A stretch of DNA of 64,000 nt from Polyangium sp. y55x31 (GCF_029946505.1 NZ_JARZHG010000010.1:62001-126000); one strand, 5' to 3'; positions 23,103 through 32,762 are shown, counted from the stretch's first letter. Notes: a model not told the origin generated them from the sequence alone. A program made the numbers and translations.

Positions 23103-23753
23103 ATGGTCGAGGCGAAGGGTCGTGGATCGGTGCGAGCGAGGCTCGGCGGGCTTGCGCTCCTTGCCGGTGTCCTCCTCGCGCTCGGCGCTGTTCTCAATGC
23201 GTTCCAGGTCGTCGCGGAGGCGAAGCACGCTGGGGGGATCTCGCAGTATCTCGGGGGGGAGCGCTGGCAGACGCACCCGCGCTTCGTGGTGTGGGTGTTT
23301 TCCTTCCCTCTCGCGGGTGCGCTCGTGCTGATGGGCGCGGCGTTGCGCCGTACCCGGCTCCCTGTTGCGCTCGCGATCGGCCTGCCTTTTGCGTTTTATG
23401 GCCTCACGGTGGCCGTGGGCCTTGCCTTGACCTTTCCCGGCGTCGTTCCGGGCTTTTTTGGCGCGGGGGGCGTGATCAATGCGGTCTGCATCCTGGCCAC
23501 CCTCTATCTTTGCGCGGCGAGCATTCGGCGCGAAAGGCCGTGGCCGGGGCTCCTGCGGGGCGTGGGATACCTTTCTCTGGCGGCGGCGGCCTGGTTCACG
23601 TGTGGCGTGTTCAGCACGCCGGGCGCCGTCGTCTTGGTGCAGCTCGGGCCTGATCCGGCCGTCGTGACCGACCTGGCCCACAAGCTCATGCTCCTGTGGG
23701 TCCTCGGCTGGACCTCGACGGCGCTCGGCTTTGCCCTCGAGCGGAGGGCATGA
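23103..23753 (+). CDS. Polytopic membrane protein of unknown function
   Basis: 216 residues from ATG 23103. About six hydrophobic segments: near 14-33, 60-78, 85-107, 114-135, 145-165 and 180-205. Short basic loops (RRTRLP, RRERPW) face inward by the positive-inside rule. There are no charged residues inside the membrane that would suggest a transporter, and no catalytic motif. It is isolated: preceded by repeat copy 2 and followed by a minus-strand gene. I do not recognise the family. Confidence 0.72.
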   Translation: MVEAKGRGSVRARLGGLALLAGVLLALGAVLNAFQVVAEAKHAGGISQYLGGERWQTHPRFVVWVFSFPLAGALVLMGAALRRTRLPVALAIGLPFAFYGLTVAVGLALTFPGVVPGFFGAGGVINAVCILATLYLCAASIRRERPWPGLLRGVGYLSLAAAAWFTCGVFSTPGAVVLVQLGPDPAVVTDLAHKLMLLWVLGWTSTALGFALERRA

Positions 23754-23825
23754 ACGACGACCGGGGGGTATTGGGGGTGGGAATGAGATTGTGGCGGGAG
23801 GAGCGCGTGAGAGCTTCGCTCGTCT

Positions 23826-24329
23826 TCAGCCCTGGGACGGCGTTTTCGCCTCGCCTGCGTCGGCCTTGTTCATCTTCGACCGCGTCTTGACGCCTTTCAT
23901 TGCCACGGCGGATCGGTACTTCCGCGTCCGCTCGTACTTTGCGAGCAAGCCCTTGTCGCCGGTCGTCCTTGCGCGCCGCTCGATGGCGTCTGCGAATGCG
24001 TTCACCTGGCGCTGCCTTTTATCGTCCTCGAGTGCGCGCGTCTCTTCCATCATCTCGACCAGCTTTTTCAGGGCGGGCAATTGCGCGTCGATCATCGCGA
24101 TGCGCTGGTTCGACTCCTGGAAGGCTTCGTAATCGGATTTCGTGATTCCGGCCTTGTCCCCGAGGGCGGCTTGGTTCGAGACGATTTCGCCGATGACCTC
24201 CGAGAACCCTTCCTGCTCGGAGCACATGCCTCGCCGGCCGCCCGGCGGCAGGTCGACGAGGAATGGGGCGAACGCGGTGCAGTCGTGGACGAGGACGTCG
24301 AGCGCGACGGGCGAGAACGAATTCGGCAT
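23826..24329 (-). CDS. Hypothetical protein with coiled-coil segment
   Basis: 167 residues. The ATG at 24329 has GGAGGAG eight bases upstream, a strong site. Composition is soluble: a hydrophobic N-terminal strand region (LDVLVHDCTAFAPFLVDLPPGGRRG), a helical middle (residues ~60-125, NQRIAMIDAQLPALKKLVEMMEETRALEDDKRQRQVNAFADAI) likely to form a coiled coil, and a basic end (RTRKYRSAVAMKGVKTRSKM). No signal peptide and no family recognised. The basic tail could contact nucleic acid. It stands alone. Confidence 0.7.
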   Translation of the reverse strand: MPNSFSPVALDVLVHDCTAFAPFLVDLPPGGRRGMCSEQEGFSEVIGEIVSNQAALGDKAGITKSDYEAFQESNQRIAMIDAQLPALKKLVEMMEETRALEDDKRQRQVNAFADAIERRARTTGDKGLLAKYERTRKYRSAVAMKGVKTRSKMNKADAGEAKTPSQG

Positions 24330-25030
24330 GGTGATCTCTCCTCCCCGAACGGGGGGAATGGGTGCGTGGCGCCTCCACGCGCAATGGGCGCGAGGAGGGT
24401 GTCGATGATGTGCATGGCGGATTTGTACGCAAGAGGCGGAATCCTGCTCGCTTCGGACCCAGGGTTGTCGGTGGCTGGCCTTCGTCGGGTGCACGTTCGA
24501 GGAGGGTGGGTTCCCGCAGGGCTGTCATCCGATGCCGCGGGCGGGGGCCATCGATGCCGCCCGCGGCCTCCCCCCTCCTGCCCGCGGCTTCCCGGAGGCC
24601 GCGCGCAGGGTCCATCGATGCCGCCCGCGGGGTCGATCGATGCCGCCCACGGCTTCCTCCATCCCGCCCACGGCTCGCCCGAGGCCGCCCGCGACTTCTG
24701 CGAGGCCGCGCGCAGGGTCGAGCCATGCCGCCCGCGGCTCCCCCGAGGCCGCCCGCAGCGACCCGGAGGCCGCCTGCGCCTTCCAGGAAGCCGCGCGCAG
24801 GTCGAGCCATGCTGCCCGCAGCTTCCCCGAGGCCGTTCACGCCTTCCCGGAGGCCGCGCGCAGGGTCGAGCCATGCCGCCCGCGGCTCCCACGGGGCCGC
24901 CCGCGGCTTCCCCGAAGCCGCCCGCGCCACTGGAGACGGTGGACGAGCCGGCACCCGCGCCGGGTACTTGCTTTCGGCTGCACCGCGCTTTCCGAAAAGC
25001 TGCGAGATCATTTACATTCGAACCATCCAC
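24330..25030. other. Intergenic stretch, mostly a degenerate GC-rich tandem array
   Basis: No convincing gene in 701 bp. About 24330-24530 has no feature I recognise beyond the promoter side of the minus gene at 24329. 24535-24935 is the 21-bp array described separately. 24936-25030 leads to the lipoprotein gene at 25031. Long open frames cross the array in several frames because its period is divisible by three and it is nearly free of A/T; they are artefacts. Confidence 0.7.
24535..24935. repeat. Degenerate 21-bp tandem array
   Basis: Built from units close to GCCGCCCGCGGCTTCCCCGAG (21 bp), about 19 units in variable states, with some units replaced by GATCGATGCCGCCCACGG-type variants. In one frame it would read as AARGFPE heptapeptides, but no start, ribosome binding site or conserved end supports a gene. 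It differs in sequence from the array at 1043 but shares its period and its intergenic position. Confidence 0.75.
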
Positions 25031-25687
25031 ATGAACTTGAAACCAAACGCGCTTCCTTTCCTCGCCGTCGCCGCCGCCCTCGCCCTCGCCGTCCCCTTCG
25101 CCGCTTGTTCGTCCGAGAATGACGGCGCCGCGAGCGGCGGCGCCTCGTCCTCGTCGTCTGCATCGTCTTCGTCCGGAGACGGCGGCGGTGGCAGCGGCGG
25201 TAGCGGCGGTAGCGGTGGCAGCGGCGGCAGCGGCGGCGGCGGCCCAATGCATAACGACCTGTTCGCGTGTGGCGTGACGACCGATTGCCCGCAGATGAGC
25301 ATTCACATCTACCCGGAGCCGGAGGCGGCCCTCATTTGCGCCGCGAAGCTCATCGTTTCGAACGCGCCGGGCGCGCTCAGCGCCATCGAGGTGCCTGGTC
25401 CCAACTTCTTCGAGACCGAGCGGATCATCATCCTGCAGGGCAACGGCAAGGCCCTTGTGCAATCGCGCCATCGGGAGTGCGAAATCGGGAGCTGCCCCAA
25501 TCCCGTTCCGTGGGAGCCTTCCTCGGCGCATCAAATCTGCGACGTCGTCCTCGGCGGCGACGTCGCGGCAGGCTGCGCGGCCATGGACGACATGGCGTGC
25601 CGATGGTCGCCGTGGGGCCCCGGGAAGCTCGAGAACTGCATGGATGTCGACGACTGGAGCTGCGACGACGTCGCGGCGGTCCTCTGA
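25031..25687 (+). CDS. Cysteine-rich secreted lipoprotein
   Basis: 218 residues. A signal peptide ends PFAACSS, then a Ser/Ala/Gly linker (GGSGGSGGSGG type, residues ~33-72). The C-terminal domain (~75-218) contains about eleven cysteines (FACGVTTDCPQ, LICAAK, RECEIGSCPN, HQICD, AGCAAMDDMACR, ENCMD, SWSCDD) and probably several disulfides. No enzyme motif. Same lipoprotein style as the gene at 25879. ATG 25031. Function unknown. Confidence 0.78.
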   Translation: MNLKPNALPFLAVAAALALAVPFAACSSENDGAASGGASSSSSASSSSGDGGGGSGGSGGSGGSGGSGGGGPMHNDLFACGVTTDCPQMSIHIYPEPEAALICAAKLIVSNAPGALSAIEVPGPNFFETERIIILQGNGKALVQSRHRECEIGSCPNPVPWEPSSAHQICDVVLGGDVAAGCAAMDDMACRWSPWGPGKLENCMDVDDWSCDDVAAVL

Positions 25688-25878
25688 TACCCCGCCCCCG
25701 AAATCGAAATCGGCGGCTCCGCGCCGAAAGTCAAGCTGCAGGCAAATTCGCCTCCGCATTCCGCCTCCGCTGCCGGATGACGGCGGTGGTGCAATGCGGA
25801 GGCGGCCTCGGCGGCCGATTCTCGACCTGCCGCGCGCCGCGGTTGACCCGTTCCTCGTCGATGGGTATTGAAACCGCC

Positions 25879-27381
25879 ATGCGCAGCCTCGCCTTCCATA
25901 CCATCTCGCTCCTCCTCTACACCTCGATTGCCGGATGCGGCGACTCGAACACGAATCCCCCCTCGTCGACGGATGGAAGCGGAGCGAATGGGGGCGCGGG
26001 CGGCAGCGGCGGATCCATGGGCGAAGGCGGCGCGGGCGGCGCAGGTGGCGAAGGCGGCGCGAGCAGCGTGTGGGGGACCTTCGAAAGACCCTTCGCGGCG
26101 GACTCGCTCTGGAACAGCCACCCCAAAAACCCCGTCCTGGGAGACTACCAGATCCCGCCGACGAACAATCCGGCCTTTTATCCCTCGGTGGCCGGAGGCG
26201 CTTACTCGACGACCATCTTCCGCGCGTCGGAGAGCGACCCGCCGATGCAGGTGCATGGCAAAGGCGGCGCCGCGAACCCGAGCTGCCCCGACGTCGGTGG
26301 CTCGTGCGCCGTCGTCATCCCCCACTGGCCCGCCTCGGTCGAAGGCGCGTCGGGCAGTGATGGGCACGCCGACATCGTCGACGAGAAGGCGGGCATCATT
26401 CATTCGTTCTGGCAGCTCAAAAAAGACGCCGCGGGCGCCTGGACCGCGGCGATGTATTCATGGTCCCCCCTCGCCGGCTCGGGCTGGGGCGACCCCGCGC
26501 ATTACTCCCAGGGGGCGCGCGCTTCCGGCGTGTGCACCGCCGCCGGCCTCATCCGCGTGAGCGAAGCCGAAGACGGGGAAGAGTTGTTCCACCACGCGCT
26601 CGCCCTGTCGCTCGACGGCACCGCGATGAAAGCCGGTTTCGTCTTTCCGGCCACCCTGGAGGACGGCGACAGCGCCAGCGCCTACAAGGGGCAGATCCCC
26701 ATGGGCTCGCTTTTGATGCTGCCGCCGGACTACGACACGTCGAAGGTCACGTCACCCGGTCTCTTGAAGGTGATCAAGACGCTCCAGGTCTACGGGGCCC
26801 GTGTCGTCGACAGGAACACCGATACGCCCTTCGTCATCTACGTGGAGAACGGCAGCAAATTCACGGTCTCGACGAAGCCGCCCGGCGAATGGGACACCGT
26901 GGTGGCGAATCAGTTGTTCGACATCGCCCACGCGCTGCGCGTGATGACGAGCTCCGACGGCTTCATCGACGGCGACGGCAAGGAGTTCGTGCCGAACACG
27001 AACCTCAATCGCATGTCGATGCGCGGCCCCTGGAACGGGAGCGGTGGCGCCTTCGACTCCTGGCAGCAAGCATTCGTGTTTCCGAGCACGGACACGGTGA
27101 TCAAGCAGGAGCAGACGAACGCCACGTGGGACTATCGGGTGAGCTGGGCCCCGTGGACGGCCGGGAAGAACTATCGGCTCACCGTGGTCGCGACAGGCGG
27201 GGCAAAGCTCAACATGCAGTTCAAGGACGGCATGTACAAAACAATCCTCGAAACCGGCACCCTGGGTGACGGCGAAAGCAAGAGCTTCCTCATGCCCACG
27301 GACAACGGGTATCCGATCCTCATCGCGACGAGCGGCGTCGGTCAGGCATCCTCGGTGCGGGGCATTCTCGTCGCCGAGTAA
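25879..27381 (+). CDS. Secreted lipoprotein, large conserved beta-rich domain
   Basis: 500 residues with lipobox SIAGCGD, a Gly/Ser/Ala linker (~residues 25-65) and a ~430-residue body that begins FERPFAADSLWNSHP. Features include DIVDEKAGIIHSFWQLKKD, GARASGVCTAAGLIRVSEAEDGEELFHHALALSL and a C-terminal beta-sandwich-like part (SWAPWTAGKNYRLTVVATGG). The first part resembles secreted actinobacterial and myxobacterial proteins of unknown role that open with a conserved Trp-Asn pair. An earlier ATG at 25861 is possible. It may bind or degrade a polymer (inference, weak). Confidence 0.7.
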   Translation: MRSLAFHTISLLLYTSIAGCGDSNTNPPSSTDGSGANGGAGGSGGSMGEGGAGGAGGEGGASSVWGTFERPFAADSLWNSHPKNPVLGDYQIPPTNNPAFYPSVAGGAYSTTIFRASESDPPMQVHGKGGAANPSCPDVGGSCAVVIPHWPASVEGASGSDGHADIVDEKAGIIHSFWQLKKDAAGAWTAAMYSWSPLAGSGWGDPAHYSQGARASGVCTAAGLIRVSEAEDGEELFHHALALSLDGTAMKAGFVFPATLEDGDSASAYKGQIPMGSLLMLPPDYDTSKVTSPGLLKVIKTLQVYGARVVDRNTDTPFVIYVENGSKFTVSTKPPGEWDTVVANQLFDIAHALRVMTSSDGFIDGDGKEFVPNTNLNRMSMRGPWNGSGGAFDSWQQAFVFPSTDTVIKQEQTNATWDYRVSWAPWTAGKNYRLTVVATGGAKLNMQFKDGMYKTILETGTLGDGESKSFLMPTDNGYPILIATSGVGQASSVRGILVAE

Positions 27382-27443
27382 GGCGTCGCAGAGCTTCGCT
27401 CGCTCATCTCCTCGCCGCATTCCAAGACCTCCCGGGTGCGCCC

Positions 27444-27473
27444 GGAAGATGCACATGCTCGCGAGCATCTTCC
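27444..27473 (+). terminator. Hairpin downstream of the 25879 lipoprotein gene
   Basis: GGAAGATGC and GCATCTTCC pair around a 12-base loop, 62 bases after the stop. The loop itself overlaps a 14-bp palindrome ATGCTCGCGAGCAT (27455-27468), allowing two alternative folds. No T-tract. Confidence 0.45.
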
Positions 27474-27584
27474 ACCGCTCCACCACCAGCCCCAAGCACA
27501 CGAAGAACGATTGCGCGGCTGCGTGTCCTGCGCGAGCTTCGTGCGATCCGTTGCCCGACGGACCACGAAGCCAAAGGGGGAATC

Positions 27585-28016
27585 GTGAGCACTCTCTGGA
27601 AATACCTGAACCACGCCGCGTTCTACGGCTACGCGTGGTTCCTCGTGCTGATCGGCGGCGGCCTGGGCTTGTTCGTTCCCACCTGGGGGCCGCTGAAATT
27701 CGAGGTATACGCGGATGTCATCTTCCGGCTCCCTCTGGATCCACAAACGATGGCGAGCACGCTCAATCAGTATCGTTTCATGAAAAGCACCGAATTCGGC
27801 TTCGGCCTGTTCGCGCTGCTGTTCCACGACGAGATCTACACGCAGCGCAAATTCAATCGTTTCTTTCTCGGCATCGTATTTCTCGGCGCCACCATGCGCG
27901 CCTTGTCCATGTTGGCGGACGGCATGCCGCGGACGGCGTATCTCCTGCTCTTCGGGCTGGAAACCATGGTCGGGCTGATCGTCCTCCATCATTCGCGCAA
28001 GACCCTGCAAGCCTGA
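27585..28016 (+). CDS. DUF4345-like small membrane protein
   Basis: 143 residues, four hydrophobic segments (about 10-32, 70-85, 92-110 and 118-138). The pattern FGLFALLF, then FLGATMRALSMLADGMPRTAYLLLFGLETMVG, is like the DUF4345 family of four-helix membrane proteins, role unknown. The GTG at 27585 follows GGGGGAA. It is followed by the acetyltransferase gene after 86 bp. Confidence 0.7.
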   Translation: MSTLWKYLNHAAFYGYAWFLVLIGGGLGLFVPTWGPLKFEVYADVIFRLPLDPQTMASTLNQYRFMKSTEFGFGLFALLFHDEIYTQRKFNRFFLGIVFLGATMRALSMLADGMPRTAYLLLFGLETMVGLIVLHHSRKTLQA

Positions 28017-28102
28017 CCCCCGTCTCTCGCAGCCCGCACGACGGCCGGACCCGCTCGGTACGAGCATTGGACGGAGACCAGGCATGGCGCTAGGACACCC
28101 CC

Positions 28103-28672
28103 ATGTCCGAGCGCGAACGCATGCTGGCCGGTGAACTCTATCGACCCGACGACCCAGAACTCGTGGCCGCCCGCACCCGCGCACGCCGCCTCAGCCGAGC
28201 CTACGACGAGATCCCAGAAGACGAGCCCACCCGGAGGCGCAAGATCCTCGACGCACTCTTCGGCACACTCGGGAGCAAAGCATTCCTCGAACCCCCATTC
28301 CGATGTGATTACGGCGCAAACATCCACGCCGGCGACAGCCTCTACATGAACTTCGGCTGCGTCCTGCTCGACTGCAACCGAATCGACATCGGCCACCGCG
28401 CACTGCTCGGCCCAAACGTGCACATCTACACCGCAACGCACCCACTCGACGCAGCCCTCCGAGCATCCGGGCGCGAACTCGCGAAGCCAGTACGCATCGG
28501 CAACGACGTATGGATCGGAGGCGGCGCAATCGTGCTGCCAGGGGTGACCATCGGCGACGGAGCCGTGATCGGCGCAGGAAGCGTAGTCACGAAGGACGTC
28601 GCAGCAGGCTGGGTCGTAGCAGGAAACCCAGCCCGGCCCATCAAGCGAGCCGACGGGAACGACACGCGGTGA
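28103..28672 (+). CDS. maa: Maltose/galactoside O-acetyltransferase family protein
   Basis: 189 residues. A short helical N-terminus ([14 protein letters not shown], the Maa-type signature) precedes a left-handed parallel beta-helix of hexapeptide repeats (residues ~70-185), ending in [31 protein letters not shown]113 in TATHPLD is the expected catalytic base. It transfers acetyl from acetyl-CoA to a sugar hydroxyl in the cytosol, perhaps in detoxification or polysaccharide modification; the true acceptor is unknown. Repeat copy 3 begins eight bases after its stop. Confidence 0.9.
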   Translation: MSERERMLAGELYRPDDPELVAARTRARRLSRAYDEIPEDEPTRRRKILDALFGTLGSKAFLEPPFRCDYGANIHAGDSLYMNFGCVLLDCNRIDIGHRALLGPNVHIYTATHPLDAALRASGRELAKPVRIGNDVWIGGGAIVLPGVTIGDGAVIGAGSVVTKDVAAGWVVAGNPARPIKRADGNDTR

Positions 28673-28680
28673 TGGGAGCC

Positions 28681-29011
28681 GTTGCGCTGGGGCTTTGCCC
28701 CAGGCCCCAGCAGGGGCTGTCCGCCCCTGCACCCGGACCAGCGCAAGCGCTGGACTCGGGGTCGATGAACTGCGCGATGCGCAGTTCATCGAACGGGCCA
28801 GGGTCAAGACCGGCGACGACCCTGCCAGCCAAGACAGCGGAGCTGACGGTTCAGCGTGCAACGCACCCTCATGGTCTTGCCACCGGCCTGCTGGAAAAAC
28901 TGCGCGGAGCGCAGTTTTTCCACCTGAGGTCCAGCGCTTGCGCTGGTCCGGGTCGAGGGGCGGATAGCCCCCGCGGGGCCCGGGGCAGCGCCCCGGCGAA
29001 GCGCCCCCGGA
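28681..29011 (+). repeat. Dispersed multi-hairpin element, copy 3
   Basis: About 331 bp, same orientation as copies 1 and 2. Paired stem changes: first hairpin CTGGGGC/GCCCCAG; second GCAGGGGC/GCCCCTGC, an outer G-C instead of C-G; sixth CCAGCGC/GCGCTGG instead of CCAGGGC/GCCCTGG. The GGAAAAACTGCGC stem is kept with loop GGA. It fills most of the 405-bp gap between maa and the PAS-STAS gene; the remainder (29012-29077) holds only the ribosome binding site. Confidence 0.92.
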
Positions 29012-29077
29012 TGAGCCCTTGTGCATCGCCTCACCTTCGGTCTATGCTGGGTCCATTGCTCAGGGGGGGGCACTTGC

Positions 29078-29974
29078 ATGTATGGCCATGCGATCGCGGT
29101 CTCGGATGCCGAGAGGCAGAATCATCTTTTGCTCGAACCGACGCGTGATGAGCTGGAGCGGCGCGTCGCTGAGCTGGAGGACAAGCTCCATGCTGCTGAG
29201 CATGGGCAGCGTCTCGAGGCGGAGCGCTTTCGGTTGACGGTTGATGGCGCTCCTATCGGGATGGCGCTCGTCGGGCTTGATGGCACCTTCGTCCGCGCCA
29301 ATCATGCGCTCGGCGAGCTGCTCGGTTATACGCCGGCGGAGCTCTTGAAGGTGCGCTTCCAGGACATCACGCATCCGCAGGATCTGCAAAGCGACCTCGA
29401 CCTCGTTGGCCGCGTGCTCCGGGGTGAGATCGCGCGCTACGACTTGCGCAAGCGATATTTCCGTAGAGATGGCGCTGTCATCCATGCTGAGTTGCACGTC
29501 TCCATGGTGCGGGATGGGCGTGGCGAGCCGCTTCATTTCATCTCGCAGATCCTCGACGTCACCGAGAAGCTGCGCGTCGAGGAGACGCTGCGTGCGAGGC
29601 TGGCTGAACTCTCCACGCCCCTCATTCCCATCCGCGACGACGTCGTGGTCATGCCGCTCATTGGCGCGATCGATACCGAGCGTGCGGAGCGGGTGCTCAC
29701 GACCCTGCTCGCGGGCGTGAGCAGGACGGGCGCGCGCGTCGCGATTGTCGACATCACGGGTGTGGTCGCGGTGAATGAGCAGGTGGCGAGTGCCCTGCTC
29801 CGTGCTGCGCAAGCGGTGCGGCTTCTCGGCACGCGCATGATCTTGAGCGGTATTGGACCCGAGGTGGCGCGCACGTTGATCTCCCTCGGCGCCGACCTGT
29901 CTGGCATCGTCACCTGCGCGAATTTGCAAACGGCCGTCGCGCACGCCGTGAAACTCACGCGCGACAGTAGCTGA
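29078..29974 (+). CDS. PAS-STAS protein (RsbR-like)
   Basis: 298 residues. The ATG at 29078 has GGGGGGG upstream. A coiled-coil start (~15-45, DELERRVAELEDKLHAAEHG), a PAS domain (~47-170, GTFVRANHALGELLGYTPAELL, DITHPQDLQSD, and a PAC-type end) and a C-terminal STAS domain (~180-295, DDVVVMPLIGAIDTERAERVL, VAIVDITGVVAVNEQVASALLRAAQAVRLLG). The layout is that of stressosome RsbR paralogues, which sense a signal in the N-terminal domain and act through STAS partners. No RsbS or RsbT gene is nearby. Paralogue of the gene at 39752. Confidence 0.88.
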   Translation: MYGHAIAVSDAERQNHLLLEPTRDELERRVAELEDKLHAAEHGQRLEAERFRLTVDGAPIGMALVGLDGTFVRANHALGELLGYTPAELLKVRFQDITHPQDLQSDLDLVGRVLRGEIARYDLRKRYFRRDGAVIHAELHVSMVRDGRGEPLHFISQILDVTEKLRVEETLRARLAELSTPLIPIRDDVVVMPLIGAIDTERAERVLTTLLAGVSRTGARVAIVDITGVVAVNEQVASALLRAAQAVRLLGTRMILSGIGPEVARTLISLGADLSGIVTCANLQTAVAHAVKLTRDSS

Positions 29975-30014
29975 CCGCTGCTGTCCGGCAACCAGGGCGC
30001 GCGCTCCTCCGCTG

Positions 30015-32762
30015 TCACCAGCTCGCTGACCCGTACAACTTCGCCAGCAAGGTCGTGCGCCAACCGTTGCGCGTGCCCATCGCGCGCAAGACGTCCTGGA
30101 TGCCGGCGAGCCCGGTCATGTAACCCACGGGGGTCGCTCCGGGCAGACTCCCCGCGCGCACGGGAGCGCCGGCCCTCACCTCGTGCTCGATCCAGGCTCG
30201 CATGGCTTCGACCGATTTGCCCTGGGTCCTGTCCGCCGCGATGCTGAAATCCAGGAGCTCTCCCAGCATGCCGTGGCACAGGCTCGCATTGTCACGGCGC
30301 AGGTCTTCGGGTCCGCACCGGGCCGCGATCTCGTCGACGAGCTTTGCAAGACGACCATGCCCGTGGCCGAGGACGGCAACCGCACCGAGAACCCCCGAAA
30401 TGCCATGACACCAGCCCGTCGGCAGGAGGTTCGACCCGTGACGACCCGCGTGCGCCTGCAAGAAGCTCGCGTCGTGGAGGATCGCGGCCGAGAGATCCTC
30501 GGCGAGGGTCTGCATCTTCCCGGCGACGGCGCTCGCGCCCAGCGTTGTCGCCACGCGATGACCAACGAGGAGATCACCGGCCACCCCGTGGGCCACGCCG
30601 ACGAACTTTCTCCCGCGCAGCATTGCGTCGAGATCGTCGCAGGAAAGGCTCTCGACGATCTTGCCGAGGACACGTGAGGCCGACCTCGGGAGTGGAATCT
30701 GCATCTCTTTCAACGTCACGAGCGCGAGCCCCACGCCCATCAGGCCGTCGATGAGATCGCCCATCTCGAGCCCATCGGCGGAGCCACACACCGCGTCCGC
30801 GAGCGCCGCGGCCAGCTCTTTCAGCGCCTTGTTGTCCTGCGCGGCGCAGACCAGCGCGACCCCGATCGGGCCGCTGAACAACCCCCTGCCGCTCCCCATC
30901 AAATAGGGGCCCGTCTCCCCCGCGGCGAGCGCGCGAAGGGATACCCGCGCGAGCTTGCGCAGCCCGCCCCACGCGCGGTTTCGCCGATCGACGGGGCCTT
31001 GCGCCAGGGCGTACATGAGGCCGGAGCTGCCCTCGTAGAGATCGGCGCCCGCGCCGTCCACGAGCCATGCGCCGTCCGGACGCTCTTGCACCGCGTGCGC
31101 CCGCGGGACGCCGTCGTTCTCCTCGATTCCCCCCAGAATGCCCGAGATCCACGCCACGGCGTCGCCCGGCGCGAGAGCTTCTCCACGCTCTTCCGCGAAG
31201 GCTCTGTCGCCCGTCAGGAACATCGCGGCGATGCTGTCGCGAAGCAGGAGCACGTTCCTCGGGATCGCCGCCTCTTCGAGCCCCGTGACACACGCATCGA
31301 GGCGGCTCGCCGGCGCGATGACGGCCACGACGGGCGTCCCGAACGCGTCCTCCAGGTGAGAGCCCTCGAAGCGCTGATAAAACGCTGGGAACAGGCCGAG
31401 CCGCAACGCGTGCACCTCGGCGTTCAGCACCCGGCGCGGGAAATGAGGCGTGTTCTTCTGGAGTTTTCCGTGCAGATACGCGGCGGAGGTCGCGCCGCCG
31501 GACCAGGCATAGTCGAGCAATTTGCCGTACGAGCTCGTCACGCGCAGCACGACCCGGATCCGGCTGCCGTGAAGGCCGGCCGCAATCCTGTCTCGCACCC
31601 GCGCGCGGTCGGCCCAGAGCCTTCGAGCCGCCCGCTCGTATTCCGCCTCGACCGACCGGAGCCACGCGGCCGAAACACGGACCGGCGCGGGGACGGGCGA
31701 TTCCTCGACGACCAGCACGGGGAGCTCGTCGGGACCTTCTTTCCACACCGTTTTGCGAAAGTCCGGCGCGACGATCCCGGCGCCGCGGAGCATCCCCGCG
31801 AGCACGCGCCGCTGCTGGCTCCCGAACGGGAGCAACATGCTCTCGTCGATGGATGGGTTTCGCGTGGAGTGACACGCGAAACGCTCATCGAACCGCGGCG
31901 TCATCATGACCTCGCAGTCGATGGGGACGAGCTTTCCGGCCACCCGCAGCAGATTGTCCTTGTGCAGATCGGAGATCCCGAGGAGCTGGCAGAGCGCGAG
32001 CAGCGCGCCCAGCGATCGAGGGTCCGGCGGCGCGAATCCGTCTTCGTCGTGGAGGAATCGAATGAAGTGCGTGTCCACGTCGACGTCGACGAGCATGTCC
32101 GTCGCCGTGACCGGAAAATCGGGGACGAGCTCGCTCATGCTTTCGAGGACGACGCGGTCGCAAGCCGAGCTGCGATGCTTGAGGACCCAGCACGCACCGT
32201 CGTCGAACGTGATCTTGACGTGCTGGGCGTGCCAGGAATGGCCGTCGTCCTCCAGGAATTCGAGCAGACGGACGTCCGCCGGCGTCTTTCGAAGCACCGG
32301 CAGGGCGGCGACGCAGGAGCGGACGCTCGCGCCCATACGAACCATTCCCCCGACCAGGCTCGCCGCCGCGACCGGATGGACAGCGAGCATCGGCGCGAGC
32401 AGCCGCTTCTCGAGGACCTGTTCGAGGAAGCGGCGGCGCCTCGCCTGCGCGGATTCCCCCGCGAGCAAGCCGCGCCCCTCTGCGAGGCGCAAGCGATGGA
32501 GCAGGATTCGATCGCAGGTCAATCGAAAGAGCCGGAGCAGCGAGGTTCGAACGGATGCGAGGGATCCGGGCGTCTGGAGATCGGGCGGGAGCGTGGCACG
32601 GGCGAAGGCGGCCGCATGCACCTCGTACATGGGGTCGAACGGGCCACGCGAGGAGCCGTCGTGGAGCACGCGGGAGCCTTCGATCCGGGCGAAGAACCCA
32701 TCCAGGAGGGCGCGGAGATTTCCGCTGGTCCGAGCCGCTAGAAATTCGGTGGGGGTCAGCAT
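30015..32762 (-). CDS. lanM: Class II lanthipeptide synthetase (LanM)
   Basis: 915 residues, within the normal LanM range. The N-terminal half is a dehydratase domain (DUF4135) with ITFDDGACWVLKHRSS and GISDLHKDNLLRVAGKLVPIDCEVMM near residues 250-280, the kinase-like site that phosphorylates and eliminates Ser/Thr. The C-terminal half is a LanC-like cyclase with zinc ligands C785 (GWCHG) and C829-H830 (CHG), which adds Cys thiols to dehydro-residues. ATG 32762 lies 129 bp downstream of the precursor gene on the same strand. No transporter-protease follows. Confidence 0.95.
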   Translation of the reverse strand: MLTPTEFLAARTSGNLRALLDGFFARIEGSRVLHDGSSRGPFDPMYEVHAAAFARATLPPDLQTPGSLASVRTSLLRLFRLTCDRILLHRLRLAEGRGLLAGESAQARRRRFLEQVLEKRLLAPMLAVHPVAAASLVGGMVRMGASVRSCVAALPVLRKTPADVRLLEFLEDDGHSWHAQHVKITFDDGACWVLKHRSSACDRVVLESMSELVPDFPVTATDMLVDVDVDTHFIRFLHDEDGFAPPDPRSLGALLALCQLLGISDLHKDNLLRVAGKLVPIDCEVMMTPRFDERFACHSTRNPSIDESMLLPFGSQQRRVLAGMLRGAGIVAPDFRKTVWKEGPDELPVLVVEESPVPAPVRVSAAWLRSVEAEYERAARRLWADRARVRDRIAAGLHGSRIRVVLRVTSSYGKLLDYAWSGGATSAAYLHGKLQKNTPHFPRRVLNAEVHALRLGLFPAFYQRFEGSHLEDAFGTPVVAVIAPASRLDACVTGLEEAAIPRNVLLLRDSIAAMFLTGDRAFAEERGEALAPGDAVAWISGILGGIEENDGVPRAHAVQERPDGAWLVDGAGADLYEGSSGLMYALAQGPVDRRNRAWGGLRKLARVSLRALAAGETGPYLMGSGRGLFSGPIGVALVCAAQDNKALKELAAALADAVCGSADGLEMGDLIDGLMGVGLALVTLKEMQIPLPRSASRVLGKIVESLSCDDLDAMLRGRKFVGVAHGVAGDLLVGHRVATTLGASAVAGKMQTLAEDLSAAILHDASFLQAHAGRHGSNLLPTGWCHGISGVLGAVAVLGHGHGRLAKLVDEIAARCGPEDLRRDNASLCHGMLGELLDFSIAADRTQGKSVEAMRAWIEHEVRAGAPVRAGSLPGATPVGYMTGLAGIQDVLRAMGTRNGWRTTLLAKLYGSASW

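Noticed and set aside
24092-25122. Open frames of several hundred codons across the 24.5-24.9 kb array
   Set aside because: Composition is extreme in Arg/Pro/Ala and the frames overlap real genes on either side. They are artefacts of GC-rich repeats.
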